Assembly (NCBI GenBank): GCA_023411395.1
Contig: JAEYOV010000062.1
Coordinates: 53,870 to 117,869 of the forward strand
Length of the DNA: 64,000 nucleotides
Source: Bacillota bacterium
GTDB taxonomy: Bacteria; Bacillota; Clostridia; Christensenellales; Aristaeellaceae
Direction: 5' to 3'
The notes under the pieces were generated by a model. It had not been told where the DNA came from and did no database searches. It saw nothing but the letters and a program-made list of their open reading frames with translations. Below are positions 6,902 through 16,197 of the stretch, one piece after another. The first letter of the stretch is position 1. The number at the start of each line of letters is the position of its first letter. A program made the translations under genes and the position numbers.

Positions 6902-9100
6902 TTAACTCGCGCCTCTATAGACTTCCACAATATCGGACCGCCTTTGAAGCTGTTTGATGACCTTATCCAACTGCTGGCGGCTAACCACCTGGATCACCAG
7001 GGTGATGGTGCTGGTTTTGCTCTTGGTATTGAACTTGGCGCTGACGGCGCTGATGGGCACGTTCATTTCTCCGATGTAGGTAGCCAATTCCCCCAACAGG
7101 CCCACATGATCGTAGGCGATGATCTGGATGCCGGCGTCAAACGTCCCCGCGCTTTCTTCGGCCCAGCTAACCTCCACCATGCGCTCCTGCTCGCCTGCGC
7201 CCACATTCACGCAGTCCGCCTTGTGAATGGTTACGCCGCGACCCCTGGTGATATAGCCCACGATATCATCACCCGGTACAGGGCTGCAGCATTTGGCGAA
7301 GCGCACCAGCATCCCCGACTCGCCTTTTACATAAATGCCGTGGGTAGGCTTACCCATTTGATGCTTTTGCAGTTCCTGGGGCGTTACATCAGGCAGCTTG
7401 GGGGCGGGCGGCGCTTCCCGAAGGCGCTGCTCCTCCATGAGCTTCATCACCACATAGGTAGAGGCCATGCCGCCGTAGCCCACCGCGCCATAGATGTCAT
7501 CCAGCTCAAAGAAGCCGTACTTTTTGAGGATGCCTTCGTAATATTCCGGCTTGGTGATGGAACTTAAAGCCACGCCGCGGCGTTTGGCCTCCTTTTCCAC
7601 CATATCCTTGCCTTTTTCAACATTCTCACCCCGAAGCTCGCGCTTGAAAAATTGGCGGATCTTGGCCTTGGCCTGCTGGGTCTTGACAACCTTCAGCCAG
7701 TCCATGCTGGGCCCCTTGGAAGCGGAGGAGGTGATGATATCCACCCGGTCGCCCGTTTCCAGCGTGGTATCCAGGGGCACGATGCGGCCGTTCACCTTGG
7801 CACCCACGCAGCTATTGCCCACAGCGCTGTGGATGCGGTAGGCAAAATCCAGGGGCGTGGCGCCCTTTTGCATGTTCACCACGTCACCCTTGGGGGTGAA
7901 AAGGAAAACCTCCTCGCTGAACAGGTCGGTTTTCAGGGAGTCGATGAATTCCCGGCTGTCCCTGGTCTCGTTCTGCCAGTCCAGAATCTGGCGCAGCCAG
8001 TACAGCTTATTGTCCAGGTCCGTGGCATTTTGACTGCCTTCCTTGTAGCGCCAGTGGGCGGCGATGCCGAACTCCGCCACGCGGTGCATCTCCCAGGTGC
8101 GGATTTGAACCTCGAAGGGGAAGGGCATCTTCCGCCCGCCTACCACGGTGGTGTGCAGGCTTTGGTACATGTTGGCCTTGGGCACGGAAATATAATCCTT
8201 GAACCGGCCAGGCATCTGGTTCCAAAGGGTATGAACGGTGCCCAGCACGGCATAGCAGTCGGGCACGGTATCCACCAGCACGCGGATGGCGATCAGGTCA
8301 TAAATCTGGTCGAAGGGCCTGTTCTGCAAAACCATCTTGCGGTAGATGCTGTACAGGTGCTTGGGCCGGCCGTCGATGTCGTAGCGGATGTGCTGCTCAT
8401 CCAGCTTGGCGCTCAGCTCCGAGATTACCAGGCGGATGTTCTCCTCCCGCTCGGCCCGCTTCATGCCCACCTTTTGAACAACATCCTGGTAGCCCGCCGG
8501 ATCGATATAGCGCAGGGACAAATCTTCCAATTCCTGCTTGATGGCGAACACGCCCAGCCGGTGCGCCAAGGGAGCGTAAATATCCAGCGTTTCCCTGGCG
8601 ATGGCCACCTGCCGCGCTTCCGGCTGGTAGCGCAGGGTACGCATGTTGTGCAGCCTGTCGGCCAGCTTGATGAGCACCACGCGGATGTCCTTGGACATGG
8701 CCAGGATCATCTTGCGCAGGCTTTCCGCCTGCTGCTCCTCCCGGTCGGCAAAATCCAGCTTGGAAAGTTTCGTGACGCCGTCCACGAGCCTTGCTACTTC
8801 CTCACCGAACTCCTGCTGCACCTGGGGCAGGCAAACGCTCTGGCAATCCTCCACCGTGTCGTGCAACAGCCCGGCGGCAATGGTGGGGGCGTCCATCGAA
8901 AGTTCCGTCAGGATGCTGGCTACGAAGGCCGGATGGGTAAAATACGGCTCCCCACTTTTGCGAAACTGGCCGGCGTGGGCATTTTCCGCGTATTCGTAGG
9001 CTTTTTTCACCAGGAGATAGCTGTCTCCCGGATGGTACTTTTGCACACGCGCCAGGATCTGGTCCAAAGGCATGCATTCGCGGCTGATATAGGTATACAA
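6902..9100 (-). CDS. rel: Bifunctional (p)ppGpp synthetase/hydrolase Rel
   Basis: The 732-residue product has the full Rel/Spo layout. The HD hydrolase domain shows GEPYFTHP, LLHDTVEDC and KLADRLHNMRTL. The synthetase domain shows DLIAIRVLVDT and YQSLHTTVVG. A TGS domain (FTPKGDVVNMQKGATPLDFAY) and a C-terminal ACT domain ending VYRGAS follow. It makes and breaks the stringent-response alarmones. The start is a TTG at 9100 behind AAAGGAGG at 7-nt spacing; an internal ATG at 9073 is a weaker alternative. It sits directly after recJ, as in many Clostridia. Confidence 0.95.
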   Translation of the reverse strand: MYTYISRECMPLDQILARVQKYHPGDSYLLVKKAYEYAENAHAGQFRKSGEPYFTHPAFVASILTELSMDAPTIAAGLLHDTVEDCQSVCLPQVQQEFGEEVARLVDGVTKLSKLDFADREEQQAESLRKMILAMSKDIRVVLIKLADRLHNMRTLRYQPEARQVAIARETLDIYAPLAHRLGVFAIKQELEDLSLRYIDPAGYQDVVQKVGMKRAEREENIRLVISELSAKLDEQHIRYDIDGRPKHLYSIYRKMVLQNRPFDQIYDLIAIRVLVDTVPDCYAVLGTVHTLWNQMPGRFKDYISVPKANMYQSLHTTVVGGRKMPFPFEVQIRTWEMHRVAEFGIAAHWRYKEGSQNATDLDNKLYWLRQILDWQNETRDSREFIDSLKTDLFSEEVFLFTPKGDVVNMQKGATPLDFAYRIHSAVGNSCVGAKVNGRIVPLDTTLETGDRVDIITSSASKGPSMDWLKVVKTQQAKAKIRQFFKRELRGENVEKGKDMVEKEAKRRGVALSSITKPEYYEGILKKYGFFELDDIYGAVGYGGMASTYVVMKLMEEQRLREAPPAPKLPDVTPQELQKHQMGKPTHGIYVKGESGMLVRFAKCCSPVPGDDIVGYITRGRGVTIHKADCVNVGAGEQERMVEVSWAEESAGTFDAGIQIIAYDHVGLLGELATYIGEMNVPISAVSAKFNTKSKTSTITLVIQVVSRQQLDKVIKQLQRRSDIVEVYRGAS

Positions 9101-9119
9101 CTCCGGCCCTCCTTTCGCG

Positions 9120-11450
9120 TTAAGTGGATGCTGCCTTCAGCGCCCGCAACAGACCGCTTTCGTTGGGGCTCTTCTTTACAGCGGGAAGCATAGTCAGGGA
9201 AAAGGGTTCCTCCTGAAAAGTGAGCAGTGTCATTTCCATCAGGATGTGCAGCCCGGCCATCAGTTGTGCCATGTTCAGGCCCGAGGCTTGCGCAAGCTGC
9301 TGCGGGTACGCACCGGGCAGGCTCCTTACCGCCATGTACAGCCGGCGCAGCGAATCGTTATCAAGCGCCAACGGTTTCAAAAATTCCGTGAGCTCCCCGC
9401 TCCGGGGAAAGACCAGCACGCTGGCCCGGGGGCAGCACTGCGCGATAAAAGACGCTTCCCCCGGTATGAGTTCGCCATCCGCCAGCACCACCGTACGCCA
9501 CATATCCGTGAGCTCCGGCAGCCTGGCCGGATAAAGCAGCGTGTGAAAGCCGCGCCTGTCGCCGATTGCGTCCGTCACCAAAAGCTTATCTCCATACGCC
9601 TGGCATATGCGCCTGGCCGTTTTCGGTGCACGGGCCAATATGACTGTGCCCTGAACGCCTTCCAGCGCCTTTGCAAGCCGGGCTTCATCCGCAGGCAAAA
9701 ATGCGGGATGAATCTTGCTGATATTCGCCGCCATACCCCGTATTTCCTGCAAAAGCGCCGCATGCGCCGCCGCCTCCCCATCCGGGATCTGCGCCCCTGC
9801 GGCAGGGCAAATGGCCTTGATGTTGCACTGCACGGAAACGGTGCCGTTCCACTCGTTCAGCTCCGGGGAAAACAGCACGTCCGCCCGGCGGGGTATAGCC
9901 GCTGCCATCCTGCCCATTTGAAAGGCGATGGCAGAACGCAGCGTCCCATCTTGAAACAGGCTGCACTTCAAATGCGCCCCCTCCCTGCCCACGGGGCGCA
10001 TGTCCTGCACCTGGCCATCATGAAGGAGGAATACCGGCTCGGGGTTGCCAACGCCTGTGGGCTGCAAAGCCTGAAGCCTATGCACCATATCCTCCGTTAC
10101 TTCGCGCAGGGAAAGCTGTAAATCGTACTCTCGGACAGGGACAAAAACCTCCGGGTCGCATCTCCTGGCAATAACCCCGCTCAGCCGCCGCTTCAATTCC
10201 GGCACATTTTGAGCAGGTATGGTAAGCCCCGCCGCCTGCTCGTGGCCGCCAAAGCGTAAAAACAGATCGCTGCACGCAGACAGCATCTCGTGGATGTTCA
10301 CTCCGGGAATGGACCTGGCACTGCCCACGCATTCCTCCCCCGTTCTTGAAAGGACGATGGACGGATAATGGTACCGTTCTGTCAGGCGGCTGGCCGCCAG
10401 GCCGATAACGCCATGATTCCAGCCCTCCCCCACGGCGATCAGGGCACGGTCTGTAAGAAAATCTGTTTCCGCCTCGACCTGCGCAAGTGCCTGTTGAAAA
10501 AGCTCCGCCTCCATCTTTTGACGCAGCGCGTTCTCACGATTGAGCACTTCCGCCAGCTCCCCTGCCTTGGCAGAATCGGTTGCCAACAGCAGTTCCACGC
10601 CCAGGGAGGCGCTTTTCAGCCTCCCCCCGGCGTTCAGGCGGGGTGCCATCTGAAAGGCCACCTGCCCGGCCCTGACAGCCTTCCCATCCATGCCGGCCGC
10701 CTCCATCAGCGCTTTGAGGCCCAGCCGCTTCGTATCCGCCATTTTGTCAAGGCCCAGGGCGGCAATGACCCTGTTTTCATCCTCAAGCGGCACAAGATCG
10801 GCAATGGTGGCCAGCGCAGCCAGGTCGATATACTCCTCCGCCGTTTGGGTTCCGCAAAGTGCCTGTATAAGCTTGAACGCCACACCGGCACCGCACAGGC
10901 GGCGAAAAGGGTAATCCCCCATCAGCGGGTTGAGCACAGCATCCGCCGGAGGAAGTATGGGCCCAAGCTGATGATGATCAGTGATGATCACACGCATGCC
11001 CAATTCCTTGGCCAATGATACTTCCTGTGCGCTGGTGATGCCGCAGTCCACCGTCAAAAGAAGGCGATAGTCCCTGGCAAGCGATCTCACCGCCTGCCCG
11101 TTCAGGCCGTAACCCTCCTCATGGCGGCTTGGAATATAGTAATCGGCTTTTGCACCCATGCTTCGAAGCATAAGCAGCATCATGGAAGCGGCGCATACCC
11201 CGTCCACATCATAATCGCCGTAGACCACAATGGGATCCTTTTGCGCAATGGCGGCACGTATCATCTCCGCCGCCGTGTCCATGCCCTGCATCAAATATGG
11301 ATCGTGCAAGTCGTCCAGGGAGGGATGCAAAAACCGCTGTGCCTTCTCCTGGGTATCCACGCCCCGCTGGGTCAAAAGAGCCGCAAGCCAGCCGGGCAGC
11401 CCTTCTATCACCGCATTTTCCGGCATGGTCCGTTTGACAAGGCGCAGCAT
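9120..11450 (-). CDS. recJ: Single-stranded-DNA-specific exonuclease RecJ
   Basis: The 776-residue protein has DHH/DHHA1 motifs: VVYGDYDVDGVCAASMM, LLTVDCGITS, VIITDHHQLG and VLNPLMGDYPFR. The DHHA1 segment GVIGLAASRLTE and the RFGGHEQAAGLTI motif follow. It degrades 5' ends of single-stranded DNA in repair and recombination. ATG at 11450 follows GGAGG at 6-nt spacing; the longer in-frame upstream stretch lacks a ribosome site. The C-terminal third is long and poorly conserved, as in other Gram-positive RecJ proteins. Confidence 0.94.
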   Translation of the reverse strand: MLRLVKRTMPENAVIEGLPGWLAALLTQRGVDTQEKAQRFLHPSLDDLHDPYLMQGMDTAAEMIRAAIAQKDPIVVYGDYDVDGVCAASMMLLMLRSMGAKADYYIPSRHEEGYGLNGQAVRSLARDYRLLLTVDCGITSAQEVSLAKELGMRVIITDHHQLGPILPPADAVLNPLMGDYPFRRLCGAGVAFKLIQALCGTQTAEEYIDLAALATIADLVPLEDENRVIAALGLDKMADTKRLGLKALMEAAGMDGKAVRAGQVAFQMAPRLNAGGRLKSASLGVELLLATDSAKAGELAEVLNRENALRQKMEAELFQQALAQVEAETDFLTDRALIAVGEGWNHGVIGLAASRLTERYHYPSIVLSRTGEECVGSARSIPGVNIHEMLSACSDLFLRFGGHEQAAGLTIPAQNVPELKRRLSGVIARRCDPEVFVPVREYDLQLSLREVTEDMVHRLQALQPTGVGNPEPVFLLHDGQVQDMRPVGREGAHLKCSLFQDGTLRSAIAFQMGRMAAAIPRRADVLFSPELNEWNGTVSVQCNIKAICPAAGAQIPDGEAAAHAALLQEIRGMAANISKIHPAFLPADEARLAKALEGVQGTVILARAPKTARRICQAYGDKLLVTDAIGDRRGFHTLLYPARLPELTDMWRTVVLADGELIPGEASFIAQCCPRASVLVFPRSGELTEFLKPLALDNDSLRRLYMAVRSLPGAYPQQLAQASGLNMAQLMAGLHILMEMTLLTFQEEPFSLTMLPAVKKSPNESGLLRALKAAST

Positions 11451-11533
11451 GATCTTCCTCCCGTTTGCAAATGGATGTGCAAGAGCGTTCTCCCGGTCCA
11501 GCCGGAAGAACGCTCCTGCCATGTTACATATGG

Positions 11534-12451
11534 TTAGGCTTTTTTCGGTTTGACCTTTTTATGGGGCCGGATATTCTCCAGCAGCGCCCACAGGTAACCG
11601 TTGATCAGGTTCGCGCTGTACAGGCCGGAGAGAAGGCCGATGATGATGGGCAGCGCAAACTCCTTGATGGCGTTTACACCCATGATGTACAACGCCACAA
11701 TGGTGATCAGCGTGGTGAGAGAAGTGTTGATGGTACGGCCCATGCACTGCTTCACGGAAGTGGTCACCAAGTCCGCACGGCTCACCGAATTGAGTTCGGC
11801 CCGCTTGGTATTTTCACGGATGCGGTCGAAGATCACGATGGTGTTGTTGATGGAGTAGCCCACGATGGTGAGCATAGCCGCGATAAAAGAACTGTTCATC
11901 TGGATAAAGGAGCGGAACAGCACCATGAAGGACAGCATGATCAGCACGTCATGGACAAGGCCCACAATGGCCGCCACGCCGGAGTTGAAGTCGAACCTTA
12001 TGGCGATGTAGCCCAGCATCAGCACGGATGCCAGCAACACGCTGAAAAAGGCGTTTTGAATCAGCGTCCGTCCGGCCACGGGACCCACATAACCCACCTC
12101 GGCATTGTGCACATCCATCTGCGGATATTTATCCAGCAGGGAGGCTTCCAGCCCGGTACGCAGCACCTGCACGCCCTCGTCGCTGATTTCCTTGATGCGG
12201 ATCTGCAATTCGGTCTGCGCCGCGCCGGCTTTGGAAATCTGGAACTCGGCAATGCCCTGGCTCCGAAGAGCTGCCTCCACGTCCGCCTGGTCAAAAACAG
12301 CGTTCATCTGATATTTGATGGCCAAACCGCCGGCAAAGTCAATGCCGTAATTCACGCCGAGCCCCGCCAGAGAAAGGATCAAAGCCAATGCCATGATTCC
12401 CACGGAGATGATGATACAGATCTTGGCGCTGCCTTTCAGTTTTTCTTTCAT
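11534..12451 (-). CDS. secF: Protein translocase subunit SecF
   Basis: The 305-residue membrane protein has the SecF fold. It has an N-terminal transmembrane helix, then a conserved GIDFAGGLAIKYQM periplasmic start and five C-terminal helices with IVGYSINNTIVIFDRIREN. With SecD it uses the proton or sodium gradient to complete Sec export. Its ATG directly follows the secD TAA with no gap, and its GGAGG site lies inside the secD end, so the two are translationally coupled. Confidence 0.95.
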   Translation of the reverse strand: MKEKLKGSAKICIIISVGIMALALILSLAGLGVNYGIDFAGGLAIKYQMNAVFDQADVEAALRSQGIAEFQISKAGAAQTELQIRIKEISDEGVQVLRTGLEASLLDKYPQMDVHNAEVGYVGPVAGRTLIQNAFFSVLLASVLMLGYIAIRFDFNSGVAAIVGLVHDVLIMLSFMVLFRSFIQMNSSFIAAMLTIVGYSINNTIVIFDRIRENTKRAELNSVSRADLVTTSVKQCMGRTINTSLTTLITIVALYIMGVNAIKEFALPIIIGLLSGLYSANLINGYLWALLENIRPHKKVKPKKA

Positions 12452-13792
12452 TTACTGCGCCTCCTTTACAGGGGTCTTTACCCGGGTGAACAGCGCGGGT
12501 TTGTTCCCGACGAGGTTTGCCACACGGGTCAAAAGGAACCTTGTCACGATCACCGCGCTCAGCATGCTGGTGGCGACGGACAGGAACAGCGTCCTGGCAA
12601 AGCCCTGGATGGAACCCGTGCCGAACGCCAGCAGAACCAGCGCGGCGATCAGCGTCGTAACATTGCCGTCGATGATGGCTGACATGGCGTTTTTAAAACC
12701 TGTCTTCACCGCGCCCTTTACCGGGCGGCCGCGGCGCACTTCTTCCTTGAAGCGCTCAAAGATGATGACATTGGCGTCCACCGCCATGCCGATGCCCAGC
12801 ACGATACCGGCGATGCCGGGCAGCGTGAGCTGGATTTCATGGATCACGGCGATGAAGAAGAACAGCATGACCAAATAGATGCACAGCGCCCAGGAGGCCA
12901 CCACGCCCAACAGGCGGTAGCGCACGATCATCAGGATCATGACCAGCAACAGGCCTATGATGGCGGCGCTTACGGAGGTGGACAGCGCGTCGATGCCCAG
13001 GGTGGCGGAAATGGTATCCACCTTCTGCTGGGTGATATCAAGCGGCAGCGCGCCGGACTGGATCTTCAGCGCTGTATTTTCAGCCGTTTCCGCCGTATAC
13101 CCGCCGCTAATGTAACCCTGGCCATTGGGGATCACCGTATTGACCCTGGGCGACATCAATTCCACGCCATCCAGCAGGATGGCAAGCTCCTTGCCGATGT
13201 TTTTGGCGGTCATATCCGCAAAGATCGCAGCGCCTTCCGGCGTGAGGGTGAAGTTAATCACATACTCGCCGATTTCTCTGTTAAAACTTCCCTGAGCCGT
13301 CTGCACATGCTTGCCTTCCATGAAGACATTGCCTTCCGGATCACGGAATTCCAGCTTCGCGGGTGACCCGATCAAATCCAGGATGGCGTTGGGATCGGTG
13401 ACATCGGGGATCTCCACGCGGATGCCGTCTGTGCCGATGCGCGTCACGGTGCTTTCAGGATAGCCCTTGTCGGTCAGGCGCTTTTGAATGATGGATATAG
13501 TGCCATCCATCAACTGGTTGAAATCCGCCTGCACGTCTTCCTGGCGGTGGGCCTGGTATTCCACGTACACGCCGCCCCGAAGGTCCAGGCCCAGGGGGAT
13601 GACGGTGGGCCATTTGTCCACATGGGTGGTGGGCAGCCAGGGCTTGAGCTTGTACAATCCCCTGGCGTCCAGCGGCATGCCGGTAAAGGAAACGATGCCT
13701 ACCGCCACGGTCAGGACCAGCGTGATCAACAGGGATAAGACTGCCCTAGCCTTAACGCTCATCCGCTTACGCACTCTGAATGTCTTTTTCAT
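12452..13792 (-). CDS. secD: Protein translocase subunit SecD
   Basis: The 446-residue protein has one N-terminal membrane helix, then GLDLRGGVYVEYQA and a large extracellular P1 region. The membrane domain contains LPGIAGIVLGIGMAVDANVI and the IIDGNVTTLIAA motif. It partners SecF in the Sec translocon. ATG at 13792 is preferred because it follows GGAAGGAAG; an in-frame upstream start would add residues not typical of SecD. It is preceded by a partial repeat element and a small secreted protein gene, and is probably transcribed from the promoter at 14377-14405. Confidence 0.95.
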   Translation of the reverse strand: MKKTFRVRKRMSVKARAVLSLLITLVLTVAVGIVSFTGMPLDARGLYKLKPWLPTTHVDKWPTVIPLGLDLRGGVYVEYQAHRQEDVQADFNQLMDGTISIIQKRLTDKGYPESTVTRIGTDGIRVEIPDVTDPNAILDLIGSPAKLEFRDPEGNVFMEGKHVQTAQGSFNREIGEYVINFTLTPEGAAIFADMTAKNIGKELAILLDGVELMSPRVNTVIPNGQGYISGGYTAETAENTALKIQSGALPLDITQQKVDTISATLGIDALSTSVSAAIIGLLLVMILMIVRYRLLGVVASWALCIYLVMLFFFIAVIHEIQLTLPGIAGIVLGIGMAVDANVIIFERFKEEVRRGRPVKGAVKTGFKNAMSAIIDGNVTTLIAALVLLAFGTGSIQGFARTLFLSVATSMLSAVIVTRFLLTRVANLVGNKPALFTRVKTPVKEAQ

Positions 13793-13844
13793 GTAATGTC
13801 TTCCTTCCGTCAAAACTTTCAAGTTCCCACGCATGCAGGCAGCC

Positions 13845-13957
13845 CTACAGCTGGCTCAATCGCCGCACTGCTCACTGCCGTTCGCATTGCTCGTTTCGCC
13901 AGCCTCCTCCGCCTCACTTCATCCGCCACAGGCGGCGTCTCGGCTCCGGAGCTAACC
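13845..13957 (-). repeat. Dispersed repeat core (copy with partial ends)
   Basis: On the minus strand it begins at the TAG stop of the upstream small gene: CTCCGGAGCCGAGACGCCGC, then the hairpin CCGCCTGTGGCGG, then GGAGGAGGCTGGCGAAAC and GATTGAGCCAG. The same core occurs at 31.8 kb (nearly identical), in altered form inside hisH at 24.5 kb, and partly at 58.0 kb. It may have replaced the original 3' end of the upstream gene. Confidence 0.7.
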
Positions 13958-14290
13958 TGACTTCTCCTCCAGCCTGAAAGCCTGGTACACCGCACGGATA
14001 TACGTGCCTCCCCCAAGGGGATGGCCGTTGGCGTCTGCCTTGACATCCGGCCCTGCCACCGTCTCGCCGCCCGTTGACGCAAGCCCTTCCGGGCGGTCTA
14101 TACGCGGCGGCACGCTTTGATCACCGGCTTGCCGTTCCACATAGCGTACGGCACTGAAGAATGATGCGGCGAGCGATCTTTCCCCGGCAGGCGGCTCCGT
14201 GTCCTGCGGCCCTTCCACCAGGGAAGGGACAGGCAAAAAAAAGGCGAGCGCGCACAGCATGAGCAACAGCAGCCGTCCCTGTTTTTGCAC
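13952..14290 (-). CDS. Small secreted protein of unknown function
   Basis: The predicted 112-residue protein starts at GTG 14290, behind AAGGAGG at 7-nt spacing. It opens with a clear signal peptide, MQKQGRLLLLMLCALAFFLP, followed by a Pro/Gly/Glu-rich stretch of about 80 residues with no motif I recognise. An ATG at 14311 would add seven residues. Its TAG stop coincides with the edge of the repeat at 13845-13957, so the original C-terminus may be lost. It is the first gene after a strong promoter and lies upstream of secD; it may simply ride in that operon. Confidence 0.55.
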   Translation of the reverse strand: MQKQGRLLLLMLCALAFFLPVPSLVEGPQDTEPPAGERSLAASFFSAVRYVERQAGDQSVPPRIDRPEGLASTGGETVAGPDVKADANGHPLGGGTYIRAVYQAFRLEEKSG

Positions 14291-14376
14291 GAGCACGCCT
14301 CCTTGTTTCATATTCCCTGTTTCATCGCATCCTCCCGGGCGCAAACCCTTTTTCAGCGGAGCCGGGACATGCGGTT

Positions 14377-14405
14377 ATTATACTGTACAAGCGCAGGCGC
14401 GTCAA
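14377..14405 (-). promoter_or_regulatory. Strong sigma-A promoter upstream of the secD operon
   Basis: On the minus strand: TTGACG, 17-nt spacer, TATAAT. It is the only strong promoter seen ahead of the secD-secF-recJ-rel-dtd-MBL-hemZ run and probably drives it through the small secreted gene. Confidence 0.75.
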
Positions 14406-14577
14406 GAAAATGCTTCGTCTTCCCATCACTAGGAAAAATCGTATTTCCCTTCCCAATTTCTGTTTTCTTTTTTCAAAATATATGGTATGATTGCTATCAG
14501 CATCGGAGGCCCGCCACTCCTTATCCTGCGGTGCTTCCACGATCGTTATGGCCCTAATTGAAAAGGAGGAGCGCATC

Positions 14578-15321
14578 ATGACCGAAAAGCCCCGCAGCAA
14601 TCAGAAGACCGTCGCCATCCTGATGAGCATCGTGCTCATTGCCGCTCTGGTGCTCAGCTTCAGCCTGTACCTGCAGAAAAATTCGCTGCAGGACAACGTC
14701 GACAAGCTGAACGCGGATTTGAAAGCCTCCAAGGATACGGTAGCCACCCTGACGACCGAAAAAACGGCGCTGGATGAGGCTGCAAAAGCCGCCCAGACTT
14801 CCGCCGATGAAACAGCCGCGAATCTGACTGCCTTGCAGGCCGAACTGGACGCCGCCCTGGCCGATGCCGCCGCCAAGCAAACGGATTTGGACGCAGCCCT
14901 GGCCGATGCCGCCTTAAAGCAGGCCGGCCTGGACGCCGCTTTGGCTGATGCAGCCGCCAAGCAAACGGATTTGGATGCCGCTTTGACCGATGCAGCCGCC
15001 AAGCAGGAAGCGCTGGATACAGCCGCCATGGACGCGCAGGCCGCCCTTAACACCCAGACCACGCTGGCCGATGAATTGACCGCCGCGAAAAACGCCGCGG
15101 AAGAAGCCAATGCCAAGGTCGCCGCGCTGGAAGCCGAAGTAGCGGATTTGACCGCGAAGCTGGATGAGGCCTCCAAGCAGGTAGCGGACCTGACAGCCCA
15201 GGTTGCTGCGCTGGAAGCGGAGAACGAAGCCCTGAAGGCGACACCCACACCCACGCCGACCCCCACCCCTGAGCCTTCTACCGAGCCCTTTGTCACCCCC
15301 AGCCCTGCACCCCAACCCTGA
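14578..15321 (+). CDS. Membrane-anchored coiled-coil protein with 14-residue repeats and Thr-Pro tail
   Basis: The 247-residue protein has a short basic N-terminus and one membrane helix (about residues 11-32). A long Ala-rich coiled coil follows. At about residues 89-155 it consists of five near-identical 14-residue units of the type DLDAALADAAAKQT, encoded by 42-bp DNA repeats. A second heptad region (VAALEAEVADLTAKL) follows. The end is a TPTPTPTPTPEPSTEPF tail like wall-spanning linkers. ATG 14578 follows AAGGAGG. The topology suggests a surface-exposed rod anchored in the membrane. No function is assignable. The repeat number may vary between strains because the DNA repeats are tandem. 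Confidence 0.75.
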   Translation: MTEKPRSNQKTVAILMSIVLIAALVLSFSLYLQKNSLQDNVDKLNADLKASKDTVATLTTEKTALDEAAKAAQTSADETAANLTALQAELDAALADAAAKQTDLDAALADAALKQAGLDAALADAAAKQTDLDAALTDAAAKQEALDTAAMDAQAALNTQTTLADELTAAKNAAEEANAKVAALEAEVADLTAKLDEASKQVADLTAQVAALEAENEALKATPTPTPTPTPEPSTEPFVTPSPAPQP

Positions 15322-15337
15322 TAAAGTTTTCATAAAA

Positions 15338-15384
15338 ACAACACCGGCGCAGGCATTCTCCGCCCGCGCCGGTGTTGTTTTTTT
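15338..15384. terminator. Bidirectional intrinsic terminator between convergent genes
   Basis: A 13-bp GC-rich stem (ACAACACCGGCGC with GCGCCGGTGTTGT) is flanked by an A-tract on the left and a run of T on the right. It serves both the plus-strand coiled-coil gene and the minus-strand dapB operon. Confidence 0.85.
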
Positions 15385-15405
15385 GATGTTGAAATACGCC
15401 GCCGG

Positions 15406-16179
15406 TCAGCTTATAAGACCGCTTTGCATCTGTTTGATCAAATCTTCCATGGCGTAATACCCGGCGGGCTTGTCCTTGATAAAGGCCGCGGCTTGAAGCG
15501 CTCCCTGGGCAAGCACCGTGCGGTTCTGGGCATCGTGGACAATGGTCAGCGTTTCCCCCGGCCCATAAAAACTTACCTCATGGGAGCCGGTCAAGGTGCC
15601 GCCGCGGATGGCGTGAATGCCGATTTCCCGGTGATCCCGCATCTGGGTGCGGGATTCCCGGCCCGGCATCATTTCCCTTCCGCCGGGATAGCATTTGTTC
15701 AGTTCCTCAAACAGCATCAGCGCCGTGCCGCTGGGGGCGTCGATCTTTCTGTTGTGGTGACGCTCCACGATTTCCACATCGAAGGCTTCCCCCAAAACCG
15801 CCGCCGCCTGGCGGATCAGCGACTTCAAAAGATTGATCCCCAGGCTCATGTTGGCGCTTTGGAAAATGGGAACCGCCTGCGCGGCTTCCCGGATGCGCTT
15901 CATATCAGCGGGATTGAAGCCGGTGGTGGCGATGACCACCGGCATTTCTTCCCGAAGCGCGTAATCAATCAGCTCCGGCAGCGCCTCCGGGCGGGTGAAG
16001 TCAACGATCACGTCGGCCCTGACCTTCACCGCTTCAAAGGAAGGGAATACGGGAAAGCCCAGTTCCTCTCCGCAAGCGATCACATCCACACCTGCGGCAA
16101 CGGCAACATCCCGTTCCCTGCACAGTTCCGCCACGGCATGGCCCATGCGCCCACAGGCGCCGCTGAGCAAAATCCGCAT
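15406..16179 (-). CDS. dapB: 4-hydroxy-tetrahydrodipicolinate reductase
   Basis: The 257-residue protein has the N-terminal Rossmann start MRILLSGACGRMGHAVAEL. It also has VDFTRPEALPELIDYAL, the substrate motif ERHHNRKIDAPSGTALML with the catalytic His-His and Lys, and the C-terminal oligomerisation region with RGGTLTGSHEVSFYGPGETL. It performs the NAD(P)H step after DapA in diaminopimelate/lysine synthesis. It is last in the asd-dapA-dapB operon, 18 nt after dapA, under the lysine riboswitch. Confidence 0.96.
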   Translation of the reverse strand: MRILLSGACGRMGHAVAELCRERDVAVAAGVDVIACGEELGFPVFPSFEAVKVRADVIVDFTRPEALPELIDYALREEMPVVIATTGFNPADMKRIREAAQAVPIFQSANMSLGINLLKSLIRQAAAVLGEAFDVEIVERHHNRKIDAPSGTALMLFEELNKCYPGGREMMPGRESRTQMRDHREIGIHAIRGGTLTGSHEVSFYGPGETLTIVHDAQNRTVLAQGALQAAAFIKDKPAGYYAMEDLIKQMQSGLIS

Positions 16180-16197
16180 GTATTCCCCTCCGATACA

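Noticed and set aside
7652..9193. Plus-strand frame of about 510 codons opposite rel
   Set aside because: Rel is unambiguous on the minus strand, and this frame has no start signal or motif.
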